Notes: generated by a model not told the origin, from the letters alone. A DNA stretch of 64,000 nucleotides from Macrostomum hystrix (GCA_950097015.1 CATNEN010000039.1:1922001-1986000), one strand, 5' to 3'. Numbered from the stretch's first letter, positions 44,915-57,100 are shown. Translations and numbers: made by a program.

Positions 44915-45165
44915 TCACCTTATGTCTCTCGCACCAAGGTCCCTGAGCTCGATTACACGACGAGGCGACATTAATTTCGGGCGCAGCCGCGGAGAGAAGG
45001 CTTGGAGGCTTGTCGTGCAATTGAGGGCGGACACCCAAGGCACAGTGAAAGTGTGCGTGTGTGCTCAGGAGCCAGCGGAATGAGCAGAACCGCCTCCTCG
45101 CTGGCTGCGTGTCTAGTGTCACCAAATGATGGGCCATTGCCCGCTGCCCACCTGCAGATATTTTA
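44915..45165 (+). mobile_element. tRNA-derived SINE, degraded head
   Basis: Same body and tail as the copy at 42534 (GCGCAGCCGCGGAGAGAAGG; tail GTGTCACCAAATGATG). The A-box region is missing or mutated. Lies in the last intron of the TRPA1-like gene, just past the mariner element. Confidence 0.8.
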
Positions 45166-45284
45166 TTATTAAGCAACTCAGATTCGATGAGCTGCACACA
45201 TGGCCGAAATGAGTTCGCGTGCTTTTCCTGATAGCCAAGTACGAGCATTACTTCTCAGGTGATTACTTGTCGAATCGAATTGAT

Positions 45285-46091
45285 TATTTGAATGCGTTCG
45301 AATAGTTTCAATGTCTCCAACAGCTAGACCGACCTGAAATATGAGCTCAATTTCTGAAATCGAATCTTTAAAACAAAAACTCAACAAGCTTCAAAATCTT
45401 CAAAATTGTCTTCACGTCTTCACTCACCAAAAGGTTGATCAGCGCCACCGACACGATGACAGCAAAGAACACAAAAATGGTCTGCGCAAATTCTTTGAAA
45501 ATTCCGTTGATGGCCTCAAAGTAGGTCTCGTATTCGAATTCGCTTCAACGACATGTCGAATGTCTTCATGATCGACTTCCCGAAGGTTCTGCAGCATGAT
45601 GTTTTAAGAGATGATCAAATGAAGAATCTCACTATAAATCCATAAAAAGTATCACTTCAGAAGCGGATCATGTTTGTTGCGGCATTGAAAAACTATTGAA
45701 AGCGCCAGATGGTAATGCTGCGTCACCCAGGCGTGAATGAGCTGATTTTTCAGCGTTTTGATTTGCAACAGACTTGTCACGGGGGTGAGTGGCAGAGTGG
45801 TTAACGGGTTTGCCTCTCGCACAATGGTCCCTAAACTCGATTCAGCGGTGAGGACACATTCATTTAGGGCGCAGCCGCGGAGAGAAGGCTTGGGGGCTTG
45901 TCGTGCAATTTACGCCCTTGAAGGCACAGCGAAGTATAGACTGCCTGACGATGAGAAAGTCATGGCAGATTTACACACCTCGAAATGTAAAATGAAAGCG
46001 AAAAGCCCGTCAGTAGAAAGATGAAAACGCTCAGCGCTTTCACAAGAGTTCTCAGAACGTCCTGAAACATCATGGCGTAGATTCCGGCACA
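45285..46091 (-). CDS. TRPA1-like exons: pore region and TRP-box helix, with lesions
   Basis: 45979-46091 encodes CAGIYAMMFQDVLRTLVK and FLLTGFSLSFYIS. 45656-45692 encodes FQCRNKHDPLLK. 45428-45588 encodes FGKSIMKTFDMSL, then after a one-base insertion EFEYETYFEAINGIFKEFAQ and VIVSVALINLL. About 45285-45333 encodes VGLAVGDIETI. The donor of this last exon is unresolved. Confidence 0.72.
45429..45655. other. Note: pore-exon interval of the TRPA1-like gene
   Basis: Within this interval 45589-45655 is a 67-bp intron (donor AAGTGATAC, weak). The exon 45428-45588 has its frame change between TCGTTG and AGCGAATTC near 45547. Confidence 0.5.
45780..45979 (+). mobile_element. tRNA-derived SINE, 3'-truncated
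   Basis: Intact head (GGCAGAGTGGTTAACGGGTT, B box AAACTCGATTC) and body, ending at GCAGATTTACACAC. It lies antisense to the TRPA1-like gene, and its end coincides with an exon-intron junction there. Confidence 0.82.
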
Positions 46092-46189
46092 CTGAAATGA
46101 GCAAGACAGAGGCTTTCATTATTTGATCAATGACCACTTGCTCTAAGAGAAGTACAATTTTGAAGCCCGCTTGCCAGCCTTCAGACTCA

Positions 46190-47148
46190 CTTTTGCATCT
46201 GGAATAGGAAAATTCCCCAGGTGAGCGCTATGGAAAAGATGCCGCTCGCCCAGTTAAACTAGCACGGCTCGTACGAAGGCGGCCACATGAATACCGCTGT
46301 GGTGCCAATTAGAGCCAGGTAAAAGTAAGTCTCCACGTCGAGGAAGTAGCGATAGCCCTGCAATCAATGTTTGTATGTTGAGTGGAATGCATGCAGAATC
46401 TATAGGTAAAAGGCCTTATGACGTTGACGAAGTCACTACTGTTGGTGACGTCACTTCTGTTGGTGACGTCACTACTGTTGGTGATGTTACTAGTGATCGT
46501 GAACATGAAGTAAAACTTATTCACCTTAGAGATGAGTTTAGCCAGCTCTACAAGGAATCGGAGGCACATGAAGCAAAACACCAGGTACTTCTCGACGATC
46601 AGTGATCTCGACTCCAGAGCTCTCCGCTCTCCGGTCTGTAAATCGGAAAATGGCTCGCGTGATTATCGCAGCTGGAAAAATTTTACTAAGAAACTCACCG
46701 TAGTGATATTCAGGCAGAGTGTGTCTAAGTTGAGGTCCTCGATTCTCGGCGGCTTCTGATCAATAATGAAAGCCGTATTGACTGCCATAAATAGCAGGTA
46801 AGCAGCATGTCAATCAGGAAATAGTAGCGACCAAATGTGCACCTAGAAGCGAGAAGTAGAAGAGACGGGATTGCCTGATGATCGTACGAAAACTCTCCAC
46901 TCAAACAAATAAGCTCACCATTTGTGCAGGGTGAGCACAGCAGTCAGTGGATGCGTGAGCAGGTAGTCTAGGGTTACCTGTTGGTGATTTAGGATGGCTA
47001 AGCTAGGATTGAGCATATTTATGGTCGAAATTTGTCTTCAGACTATTTCCAACTTCAGGCTTACAATCGAAATTGATCAGTTTCTTACCGAGAAGTCTTT
47101 GTCCAGAATTTCGCACTTCGACTTCAGTACGCAGTTGTCAAGCACCTT
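46190..47148 (-). CDS. TRPA1-like exons: first membrane segments, with lesions
   Basis: Exons 47089-47148 (KVLDNCVLKSKCEILDKD), 46919-46977 (DYLLTHPLTAVLTLHKW), 46699-46842 (FGRYYFLIDML then, one base out of frame, YLLFMAVNTAFIID), 46525-46635 (KYLVFCFMCLRFLVELAKL) and about 46190-46357 (GYRYFLDVETYFYLALIG, an in-frame TAG, then FNWASGIFS). Last donor reads CAAAAGTGAGT where phase requires AAG|GTGAGT. Confidence 0.75.
46440..46494. repeat. 18-bp triplication carrying CRE-like palindromes
   Basis: Three copies of an 18-bp unit GTTGGTGACGTCACTACT in a TRPA1-like intron. Two hold perfect TGACGTCA octamers at 46446-46453 and 46464-46471; the third is mutated. Confidence 0.6.
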
Positions 47149-47708
47149 CTGAAGCCAACAAGGTTTTGAATTCGTTGTTGAAATCTTTCGTCCTACTCCG
47201 CTGTATGTTGATAATCAGGAGTAGAGCTTGCTGCGTCGGAACGCCTTGAAGTCTTCGAAGCTTAATAAAAGTTTATAATTGTACGTAAAAAGCATTCGTA
47301 CAAATCAATTCTGTACTGAATGACGGTGTCATTGAAAGAAGTAGATAAAATTAAAATGGCGTTCATAACACCACTGGCCCAGCCGCTTCAAAAGGTTGTG
47401 TACAGCTAGTTGTTCAGTCCGTGGACTGTGGAGGCCACACGCACCCAAATTTCTACCTCAGCTGATGCTGGTAGGCATTTTACAGCTGGGTGATTTTTAC
47501 AGCCCAAGGCATTTTACCTGCCCTAGGCTTCTATCCGAGTTGCAGGGCAGGTCCAAGCCCCGATCCCTGATCTGACTGGCTGGTCCCCGCCCCGGGGCCT
47601 GATCTGATTGGCTGGTCCCCGCCCCGGGCCTGATCTGATTTGCTCGTCCTGCTGCTTCTCTCAGTCCTCATCATAGGCATCAGAGGCCATGCTTCTGAGA
47701 GCACTCAC
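47149..47708. other. TRPA1-like intron with dispersed repeat and GC-rich direct repeats
   Basis: 47395-47450 resembles, inverted, the intron 8 fragment of UBR3 (GTTCAGTCCGTGGACTG). 47565-47640 has two to three copies of a 35-40-bp GC-rich unit with CTGGTCCCCGCCCCGGG. The expected ankyrin-to-membrane linker exon was not found here. Confidence 0.5.
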
Positions 47709-48076
47709 TGATCGGGTGCCATGAAGACCTCAATGGCGGCTTCATTGCTGCTGGATGCAGCCAGGTCTAGAGGCACCTCGCCGATGCAGTTCTCAAGCAT
47801 CCGGGCGCCGTTGTCCAGCAGCAGTCGGACGCAGGAGCCAGTTGTGTCCTGCTTGGTTGCAGAGTGCAGAGCCGTGTTCTGCGGGTGCAAGAGATTTCTC
47901 GTTTTCAGTGCTTTAGCGCGTCTGAGTACAGTGCTCAGGATACACAGGGGAACACATGACGCACCTGACTCTTGTCCTGAAGGTTGGCGTCGCAGCCGAA
48001 TTCCAGCAGACGGGCGGCGATACTCTCTTGTCCACCAGACACGGCCAACATCAGAGCAGAGCAGCCAAAGTCATCT
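47709..48076 (-). CDS. TRPA1-like exons: last ankyrin repeats
   Basis: Exons 47965-48076 (DDFGCSALMLAVSGGQES, CDANLQDKSQ) and 47709-47878 (NTALHSATKQDTTGSC to VFMAPD). Phase-consistent with copy A of the preceding exon. The second ends with a two-base overhang that finds no partner exon before 47148. Confidence 0.75.
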
Positions 48077-48089
48077 CTGAAGGCGTTTT

Positions 48090-48990
48090 GTGGCTTCTGC
48101 TGCGATTTTAGTTAGGGCTTCTGCTGCGATTCTGGTTAGAGGGCTTCTGCTGCGATTCTTGTTAGGGCTTCTGCTGCGATTCTGGTTAGAGGGCTTCTGC
48201 TGCGATTCTGGTTAGAGGGCTTCTGCTGCGATTCTGGTTAGAGGGCTTCTGCTGCGATTCTGGTTAGGGCTTCTGCTGCGATTCTGGTTAGAGGGCTTCT
48301 GCTGCGATTCTTGTTAGGGCTTCTGCTGCGATTCTGGTTAGAGGGCTTCTGCTGCGATTCTGGTTAGGGCTTCTGCTGCGATTCTGGTTAGAGGGCTTCT
48401 GCTGCGATTCTGGTTAGAGGGCTTCTGCTGCGATTCTTGTTAGGGCTTCTGCTGCGATTCTGGTTAGAGGGCTTCTGCTGCGATTCTGGTTAGAGGGCTT
48501 CTGCTGCGATTCTAGTTAGGGCTTCTGCTGCGATTCTGGTTAGAGAGCTTCTGCTGCGATTCTGGTTAGAGGGCTTCTGCTGCGATTCTAGTTAGGGCTT
48601 CTGCTGCGATTCTGGTTAGAGAGTTTCTGCTGCGATTCTGGTTAGAGGACTTCTGCTGCGATTCTAGTTAGGGCTTCTGCTGCGATTCTGGTTAGAGAGT
48701 TTCTGCTGCGATTCTGGTTAGAGGACTTCTGCTGCGATTCTGGTTAGAGGGCTTCTGCTGCGATTCTGGTTAGAGGGCTTCTGCTGCGATTCTGGTTAGG
48801 GCTTTGCTGCGATTCTGGTTAGAGAGCTTCTGCTGCGATTCTGGTTAGAGGACTTCTGCTGCGATTCTGGTTAGAGGGCTTCTGCTGCGATTCTGGTTAG
48901 GGCTTTGCTACGATTCTGGTTAGGGCTTCTGCTGCGATTCTGGTTAGGGCTTCTGCTGCGATTCTGTTTAAAGCTCTTCTTCTGAGATTC
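48090..48990. repeat. 26-bp minisatellite, TRPA1-like intron (copy A)
   Basis: About 36 copies of the CTTCTGCTGCGATTCTGGTT-type unit in two lengths (26 and 22/23 bp). Same family as 37744-38058 but inverted. Each unit on the gene's sense strand reads CCCTCTAACCAG. Confidence 0.92.
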
Positions 48991-49161
48991 TAGATAGGGA
49001 TTCTGTCGCTGTCATTGCTCATTGGTTATCTCTGACCAATCAGAGAACCTCAATCAGAGGCTATTGGTTCATCAAGTACTTTATAAGATAATGTGCATTG
49101 TCTTGCTGATATTGCAGAGTTTTTTAATAGGATTTTGTCTACAATATCCCCCAGTGCTCAC

Positions 49162-49394
49162 GTCCAATTGAAATCCATTGCCTGCTGCTCGTTTAGCAGG
49201 TAGTCGACAAAGTCAAAGTGACCGTTGCGACAGGCGAGCAGGGCTGCCGAGTTGATCGTCTGGCGACGAGTGGCCGACAGCAGCAGCCGACCGCAGCTCA
49301 CGTGACCGAGGCTGGCCGCCAGCTCAGCAGGTGAGAGCTCATCCGTGCTCCGCGTGTCCACATCCGGCTCCCACTGAAGCAGCTGCTGAATGAG
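49162..49394 (-). CDS. TRPA1-like ankyrin exon, copy A (proximal)
   Basis: Encodes LIQQLLQWEPDVDTRST to LLNEQQAMDFNWT. Its two-base overhang (AC) matches acceptor 48076, giving NWTDDFGCSAL. This copy is nearest the next exon and is the one most likely to be spliced. Confidence 0.75.
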
Positions 49395-49449
49395 CTGGTG
49401 GTGCAGTTTGAAATTCAACAGTGCGATAGAAGCACCATGCCCTCAGCAA

Positions 49450-50525
49450 GGAGGCCTTGACTCTGGAACTCGGGATCTGGAGTGAGCTGTAACTAGGGAC
49501 TCGGGATCTGAAGTGAGCTGTAACTAGGGACTCGGGATCTGAAGTGAGCTGTAACTAGGGACTCGGGATCTGAAGTGAGCTGTAACTAGGGACTCGGGAT
49601 CTGAAGTGAGCTGTAACTAGGGACTCGGGATCTGTAGTGAAATTTAACTAGGGACTCGGGATCTGAAGTGAGCTGTAACTAGGGACTCGGGATCTGTAGT
49701 GAACTTTAACTAGGGACTCGGGATCTAAAGTGAGCTGTGACTAGGGACTCGGGATCTGTAGTGAACTGTAACTAGGGACTCGGGATCGGAAGTGAGCTGT
49801 AACTAGGGACTCGGGATCTGTAGTAAAATTTAACTAGGGACTCGGGATCTGAAGTGAGCTGTAACTAGGGACTCGGGATCTGTAGTAAAATTTAACTAGG
49901 GACTCGGGATCTGAAGTGAGCTGTAACTAGGGACTCGGGATCTGTAGTGAGCTGTAACTAGGGACTCGGGATCTGAAGTGAGCTGTAACTAGGGACTCGG
50001 GATCTGTAGTGAACTGTAACTAGGGACTCGGGATCTGAAGTGAGCTGTAACTAGGGACTCGGGATCTGTAGTGAAATTTAACTAGGGACTCGGGATCTGA
50101 AGTGAGCTGTAACTAGGGACTCGGGATCTGAAGTGAACTTTAACTAGGGACTCGGGATCTAAAGTGAGCTGTAACTAGGGACTCGGGATCTGAAGTGAGC
50201 TGTGACTAGGGACTCGGGATCTGTAGTGAACTGTAACTAGGGACTCGGGATCTGGAGTGAGCTGTAACTAGGGACTCGGGATCTGTAGTGAACTTTAACT
50301 AGGGACTCGGGATCTGAAGTGAGCTGTAACTAGGGACTCGGGATCTGTAGTGAACTTTAACTAGGGACTCGGGATCTGAAGTGAGCTGTGACTAGGGACT
50401 CGGGATCTGAAGTGAACTGTAACTAGGGACTCGGGATCTGAAGTGAGCTGTAACTAGGGACTCGGGATCTGAAGTGAGCTGTAACTAGGGACTCGGGATC
50501 TGTAGTGAACTTTAACTAGTGACTC
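49450..50525. repeat. 31-bp minisatellite, TRPA1-like intron (copy A)
   Basis: About 35 copies of a 31-bp unit with TAGGGACTCGGGATCTGAAG; GAAGTGAGCTG and GTAGTGAACTT forms alternate. Confidence 0.92.
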
Positions 50526-50666
50526 GAGAGCACGCCTACCTCATCATTGCCTCATCATCTCATCATCATCATCAAAAGAGTGAATTGTGCAGAGTTGCAA
50601 TTTCAAATGACCGAAAACTCAGCTTCCTAAAATTTCACATTCCCAAAATTCTGCTGCTGCAGAATT

Positions 50667-51335
50667 CTGGCTTCTGCTGCGATTTTAGTTAGGGCTTCTG
50701 CTGCGATTCTTGTTAGGGCTTCTGCTGCGATTCTGGTTAGAGGGCTTCTGCTGCGATTCTGGTTAGGGCTTCTGCTGCGATTCTGGTTAGAGGGCTTCTG
50801 CTGCGATTCTTGTTAGGGCTTCTGCTGCGATTCTGGTTAGAGGGCTTCTGCTGCGATTCTGGTTAGAGAGCTTCTGCTGCGATTCTGGTTAGAGGGCTTC
50901 TGCTGCGATTCTGGTTAGAGGGCTTCTGCTGCGATTCTTGTTAGGGCTTCTGCTGCGATTCTGGTTAGAGGGCTTCTGCTGCGATTCTGGTTAGAGAGCT
51001 TCTGCTGCGATTCTGGTTAGAGGGCTTCTGCTGCGATTCTAGTTAGGGCTTCTGCTGCGATTCTGGTTAGAGAGTTTCTGCTGCGATTCTGGTTAGAGGA
51101 CTTCTGCTGCGATTCTAGTTAGGGCTTCTGCTGCGATTCTGGTTAGAGAGTTTCTGCTGCGATTCTGGTTAGAGGACTTCTGCTGCGATTCTGGTTAGAG
51201 GGCTTCTGCTGCGATTCTGGTTAGAGGGCTTCTGCTGCGATTCTGGTTAGGGCTTTGCTACGATTCTGGTTAGGGCTTCTGCTGCGATTCTAGTTAGGGC
51301 TTCTGCTGCGATTCTGTTTAAAGCTCTTCTTCTGA
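50667..51335. repeat. 26-bp minisatellite (copy B)
   Basis: Shorter copy of the array at 48090, appearing identical to that at 52986. Joined to the preceding 31-bp block at CCCAAAATT by a short stretch with the inverted repeat AATTCTGC/GCAGAATT. Confidence 0.92.
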
Positions 51336-51511
51336 GATTCTAGATAGGGATTCTGTCGCTGTCATTGCTCATTGGTTATCTCTGACCAATCAGAGAACCT
51401 CAATCAGAGGCTATTGGTTCATCAAGTACTTTATAAGATAATGTGCATTGTCTTGCTGATATTGCAGAGTTTTTTAATAGGATTTTGTCTACAATATCCC
51501 CCAGTGCTCAC

Positions 51512-51744
51512 GTCCAATTGAAATCCATTGCCTGCTGCTCGTTTAGCAGGTAGTCGACAAAGTCAAAGTGACCGTTGCGACAGGCGAGCAGGGCTGCCGA
51601 GTTGATCGTCTGGCGACGAGTGGCCGACAGCAGCAGCCGACCGCAGCTCACGTGACCGAGGCTGGCCGCCAGCTCAGCAGGTGAGAGCTCATCCGTGCTC
51701 CGCGTGTCCACATCCGGCTCCCACTGAAGCAGCTGCTGAATGAG
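51512..51744 (-). CDS. TRPA1-like ankyrin exon, copy B
   Basis: Sequence-identical to copy A, as far as I can see, at an offset of 2350 bp. Splicing A and B together would break phase (exon length 233), so they could only act as alternatives. Confidence 0.6.
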
Positions 51745-51799
51745 CTGGTGGTGCAGTTTGAAATTCAACAGTGCGATAGAAGCACCATGCCCTCAGCAA

Positions 51800-52848
51800 G
51801 GAGGCCTTGACTCTGGAACTCGGGATCTGGAGTGAGCTGTAACTAGGGACTCGGGATCTGAAGTGAGCTGTAACTAGGGACTCGGGATCTGAAGTGAGCT
51901 GTAACTAGGGACTCGGGATCTGAAGTGAGCTGTAACTAGGGACTCGGGATCTGAAGTGAGCTGTAACTAGGGACTCGGGATCTGTAGTGAAATTTAACTA
52001 GGGACTCGGGATCTGAAGTGAGCTGTAACTAGGGACTCGGGATCTGTAGTGAACTTTAACTAGGGACTCGGGATCTAAAGTGAGCTGTGACTAGGGACTC
52101 GGGATCTGTAGTGAACTGTAACTAGGGACTCGGGATCGGAAGTGAGCTGTAACTAGGGACTCGGGATCTGTAGTAAAATTTAACTAGGGACTCGGGATCT
52201 GTAGTGAACTGTAACTAGGGACTCGGGATCTGAAGTGAGCTGTAACTAGGGACTCGGGATCTGTAGTGAGCTGTAACTAGGGACTCGGGATCTGAAGTGA
52301 GCTGTAACTAGGGACTCGGGATCTGTAGTGAACTGTAACTAGGGACTCGGGATCTGAAGTGAGCTGTAACTAGGGACTCGGGATCTGTAGTGAAATTTAA
52401 CTAGGGACTCGGGATCTGAAGTGAGCTGTAACTAGGGACTCGGGATCTGAAGTGAACTTTAACTAGGGACTCGGGATCTAAAGTGAGCTGTAACTAGGGA
52501 CTCGGGATCTGAAGTGAGCTGTGACTAGGGACTCGGGATCTGTAGTGAACTGTAACTAGGGACTCGGGATCTGGAGTGAGCTGTAACTAGGGACTCGGGA
52601 TCTGTAGTGAACTTTAACTAGGGACTCGGGATCTGAAGTGAGCTGTAACTAGGGACTCGGGATCTGTAGTGAACTTTAACTAGGGACTCGGGATCTGAAG
52701 TGAGCTGTGACTAGGGACTCGGGATCTGAAGTGAACTGTAACTAGGGACTCGGGATCTGAAGTGAGCTGTAACTAGGGACTCGGGATCTGAAGTGAGCTG
52801 TAACTAGGGACTCGGGATCTGTAGTGAACTTTAACTAGTGACTCGAGA
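51800..52848. repeat. 31-bp minisatellite (copy B)
   Basis: About 34 units, near-identical in unit order to copy A except for one or two missing or changed units near 52190. Confidence 0.92.
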
Positions 52849-52985
52849 GCACGCCTACCTCATCATTGCCTCATCATCTCATCATCATCATCAAAAGAGT
52901 GAATTGTGCAGAGTTGCAATTTCAAATGACCGAAAACTCAGCTTCCTAAAATTTCACATTCCCAAAATTCTGCTGCTGCAGAATT

Positions 52986-53655
52986 CTGGCTTCTGCTGCG
53001 ATTTTAGTTAGGGCTTCTGCTGCGATTCTTGTTAGGGCTTCTGCTGCGATTCTGGTTAGAGGGCTTCTGCTGCGATTCTGGTTAGGGCTTCTGCTGCGAT
53101 TCTGGTTAGAGGGCTTCTGCTGCGATTCTTGTTAGGGCTTCTGCTGCGATTCTGGTTAGAGGGCTTCTGCTGCGATTCTGGTTAGAGAGCTTCTGCTGCG
53201 ATTCTGGTTAGAGGGCTTCTGCTGCGATTCTGGTTAGAGGGCTTCTGCTGCGATTCTTGTTAGGGCTTCTGCTGCGATTCTGGTTAGAGGGCTTCTGCTG
53301 CGATTCTGGTTAGAGAGCTTCTGCTGCGATTCTGGTTAGAGGGCTTCTGCTGCGATTCTAGTTAGGGCTTCTGCTGCGATTCTGGTTAGAGAGTTTCTGC
53401 TGCGATTCTGGTTAGAGGACTTCTGCTGCGATTCTAGTTAGGGCTTCTGCTGCGATTCTGGTTAGAGAGTTTCTGCTGCGATTCTGGTTAGAGGACTTCT
53501 GCTGCGATTCTGGTTAGAGGGCTTCTGCTGCGATTCTGGTTAGAGGGCTTCTGCTGCGATTCTGGTTAGGGCTTTGCTACGATTCTGGTTAGGGCTTCTG
53601 CTGCGATTCTAGTTAGGGCTTCTGCTGCGATTCTGTTTAAAGCTCTTCTTCTGAG
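52986..53655. repeat. 26-bp minisatellite (copy C)
   Basis: Third copy, apparently identical to copy B. Confidence 0.92.
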
Positions 53656-53830
53656 ATTCTAGATAGGGATTCTGTCGCTGTCATTGCTCATTGGTTATCT
53701 CTGACCAATCAGAGAACCTCAATCAGAGGCTATTGGTTCATCAAGTACTTTATAAGATAATGTGCATTGTCTTGCTGATATTGCAGAGTTTTTTAATAGG
53801 ATTTTGTCTACAATATCCCCCAGTGCTCAC

Positions 53831-54063
53831 GTCCAATTGAAATCCATTGCCTGCTGCTCGTTTAGCAGGTAGTCGACAAAGTCAAAGTGACCGTTGCGAC
53901 AGGCGAGCAGGGCTGCCGAGTTGATCGTCTGGCGACGAGTGGCCGACAGCAGCAGCCGACCGCAGCTCACGTGACCGAGGCTGGCCGCCAGCTCAGCAGG
54001 TGAGAGCTCATCCGTGCTCCGCGTGTCCACATCCGGCTCCCACTGAAGCAGCTGCTGAATGAG
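53831..54063 (-). CDS. TRPA1-like ankyrin exon, copy C
   Basis: Third identical copy, offset 2319 bp from B. Followed upstream by the longest version (3 kb) of the 31-bp array. Confidence 0.6.
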
Positions 54064-54118
54064 CTGGTGGTGCAGTTTGAAATTCAACAGTGCGATAGAA
54101 GCACCATGCCCTCAGCAA

Positions 54119-57100
54119 GGAGGCCTTGACTCTGGAACTCGGGATCTGGAGTGAGCTGTAACTAGGGACTCGGGATCTGAAGTGAGCTGTAACTAGGGAC
54201 TCGGGATCTGTAGTGAACTTTAACTAGGGACTCGGGATCTGGAGTGAGCTGTAACTAGGGACTCGGGATCTGGAGTGAGCTGTAACTAGGGACTCGGGGT
54301 CGGAAGTGAGCTGTAACTAGGGACTCGGGATCGGAAGTGAGCTGTAACTAGGGACTCGGGATCTGTAGTGAACTTTAACTAGGGACTCGGGATCTGAAGT
54401 GAGCTGTAACTAGGGACTCGGGATCTGAAGTGAACAGTAACTAGGGACTCGGGATCTGAAGTGAGCTGTAACTAGGGACTCGGGATCTGAAGTGAGCTGT
54501 AACTAGGGACTCGGGATCTGTAGTGAACTGTAACTAGGGACTCGGGATCTAAAGTGAGCTGTAACTAGGGACTCAGGATCTGTAGTGAAATTTAACTAGG
54601 GACTCAGGATCTGTAGTGAAATTTAACTAGGGACTCGGGATCTGTAGTGAACTTTAACTAGGGACTCGGGATCTGGAGTGAGCTGTAACTAGGGACTCGG
54701 GATCTGGAGTGAGCTGTAACTAGGGACTCGGGATCTGAAGTGAGCTGTAACTAGGGACTCGGGATCTGTAGTGAACTGTAACTAGGGACTCGGGATCTGA
54801 AGTGAGCTGTAACTAGGGACTCGGGATCTGTAGTGAAATTTAACTAGGGACTCGGGATCTGAAGTGAGCTGTAACTAGGGACTCGGGATCTGTAGTGAAC
54901 TTTAACTAGGGACTCGGGATCTAAAGTGAGCTGTGACTAGGGACTCGGGATCTGTAGTGAACTGTAACTAGGGACTCGGGATCGGAAGTGAGCTGTAACT
55001 AGGGACTCGGGATCTGTAGTAAAATTTAACTAGGGACTCGGGATCTGTAGTGAGCTGTAACTAGGGACTCGGGATCTGTAGTGAACTGTAACTAGGGACT
55101 CGGGATCTGAAGTGAGCTGTAACTAGGGACTCGGGATCTGTAGTGAACTTTAACTAGGGACTCGGGATCTGGAGTGCGCTGTAACTAGGGACTCGGGATC
55201 TGGAGTGAGCTGTAACTAGGGACTCGGGGTCGGAAGTGAGCTGTAACTAGGGACTCGGGATCGGAAGTGAGCTGTAACTAGGGACTCGGGATCTGAAGTG
55301 AGCTGTAACTAGGGACTCGGGATCTGAAGTGAGCTGTAACTAGGGACTCGGGATCTGTAGTGAACTTTAACTAGGGACTCGGGATCTGAAGTGAGCTGTA
55401 ACTAGGGACTCGGGATCTGTAGTGAACTTTAACTAGGGACTCGGGATCTGAAGTCAGCTGTAACTAGGGACTCGGGATCTGTAGTGAACTTTAACTAGGG
55501 ACTCGGGATCTGAAGTGAGCTGTGACTAGGGACTCGGGATCTGTAGTGAACTGTAACTAGGGACTCGGGATCTGGAGTGAGCTGTAACTAGGGACTCGGG
55601 ATCTGTAGTGAACTTTAACTAGGGACTCGGGATCTGAAGTGAGCTGTAACTAGGGACTCGGGATCTGTAGTGAACTGTAACTAGGGACTCGGGATCTGAA
55701 GTGAGCTGTAACTAGGGACTCGGGATCTGTAGTGAACTGTAACTAGGGACTCGGGATCTGAAGTGAGCTGTAACTAGGGACTCGGGATCTGTAGTGAAAT
55801 TTAACTAGGGACTCGGGATCTGAAGTGAGCTGTAACTAGGGACTCGGGATCTGTAGTGAACTTTAACTAGGGACTCGGGATCTAAAGTGAGCTGTGACTA
55901 GGGACTCGGGATCTGTAGTGAACTGTAACTAGGGACTCGGGATCGGAAGTGAGCTGTAACTAGGGACTCGGGATCTGTAGTAAAATTTAACTAGGGACTC
56001 GGGATCTGAAGTGAGCTGTAACTAGGGACTCGGGATCTGTAGTGAACTTTAACTAGGGACTCGGGATCTGGAGTGCGCTGTAACTAGGGACTCGGGATCG
56101 GAAGTGAGCTGTAACTAGGGACTCGGGATCTGTAGTAAAATTTAACTAGGGACTCGGGATCTGAAGTGAGCTGTAACTAGGGACTCGGGATCTGTAGTGA
56201 ACTTTAACTAGGGACTCGGGATCTGGAGTGCGCTGTAACTAGGGACTCGGGATCTGGAGTGAGCTGTAACTAGGGACTCGGGGTCGGAAGTGAGCTGTAA
56301 CTAGGGACTCGGGATCGGAAGTGAGCTGTAACTAGGGACTCGGGATCTGGAGTGAGCTGTAACTAGGGACTCGGGATCTGAAGTGAGCTGTAACTAGGGA
56401 CTCGGGATCTGTAGTGAACTTTAACTAGGGACTCGGGATCTGAAGTCAGCTGTAACTAGGGACTCGGGATCTGTAGTGAACTTTAACTAGGGACTCGGGA
56501 TCTGAAGTGAGCTGTGACTAGGGACTCGGGATCTGTAGTGAACTGTAACTAGGGACTCGGGATCTGGAGTGAGCTGTAACTAGGGACTCGGGATCTGTAG
56601 TGAACTTTAACTAGGGACTCGGGATCTGAAGTGAGCTGTAACTAGGGACTCGTGATCTGTAGTGAACTGTAACTAGGGACTCGGGATCTGAAGTGAGCTG
56701 TAACTAGGGACTCGGGATCTGAAGTGAACTGTAACTAGGGACTCGGGATCTGGAGTGAGCTGTAACTAGGGACTCGGGATCTGGAGTGAGCTGTAACTAG
56801 GGACTCGGGGTCGGAAGTGAGCTGTAACTAGGGACTCGGGATCGGAAGTGAGCTGTAACTAGGGACTCGGGATCTGGAGTGAGCTGTAACTAGGGACTCG
56901 GGATCTGAAGTGAGCTGTAACTAGGGACTCGGGATCTGTAGTGAACTTTAACTAGGGACTCGGGATCTGAAGTGAGCTGTAACTAGGGACTCGGGATCTG
57001 TAGTGAACTTTAACTAGGGACTCGGGATCTGAAGTGAGCTGTAACTAGGGACTCGGGATCTGAAGTGAACTGTAACTAGGGACTCGGGATCTGAAGTGAG

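Noticed and set aside
50650-50680. PstI/EcoRI-like CTGCAGAATTC suggesting cloning vector contamination
   Set aside because: The string is part of a natural inverted repeat at a duplication junction, occurs twice in the same context, and no vector sequence surrounds it.
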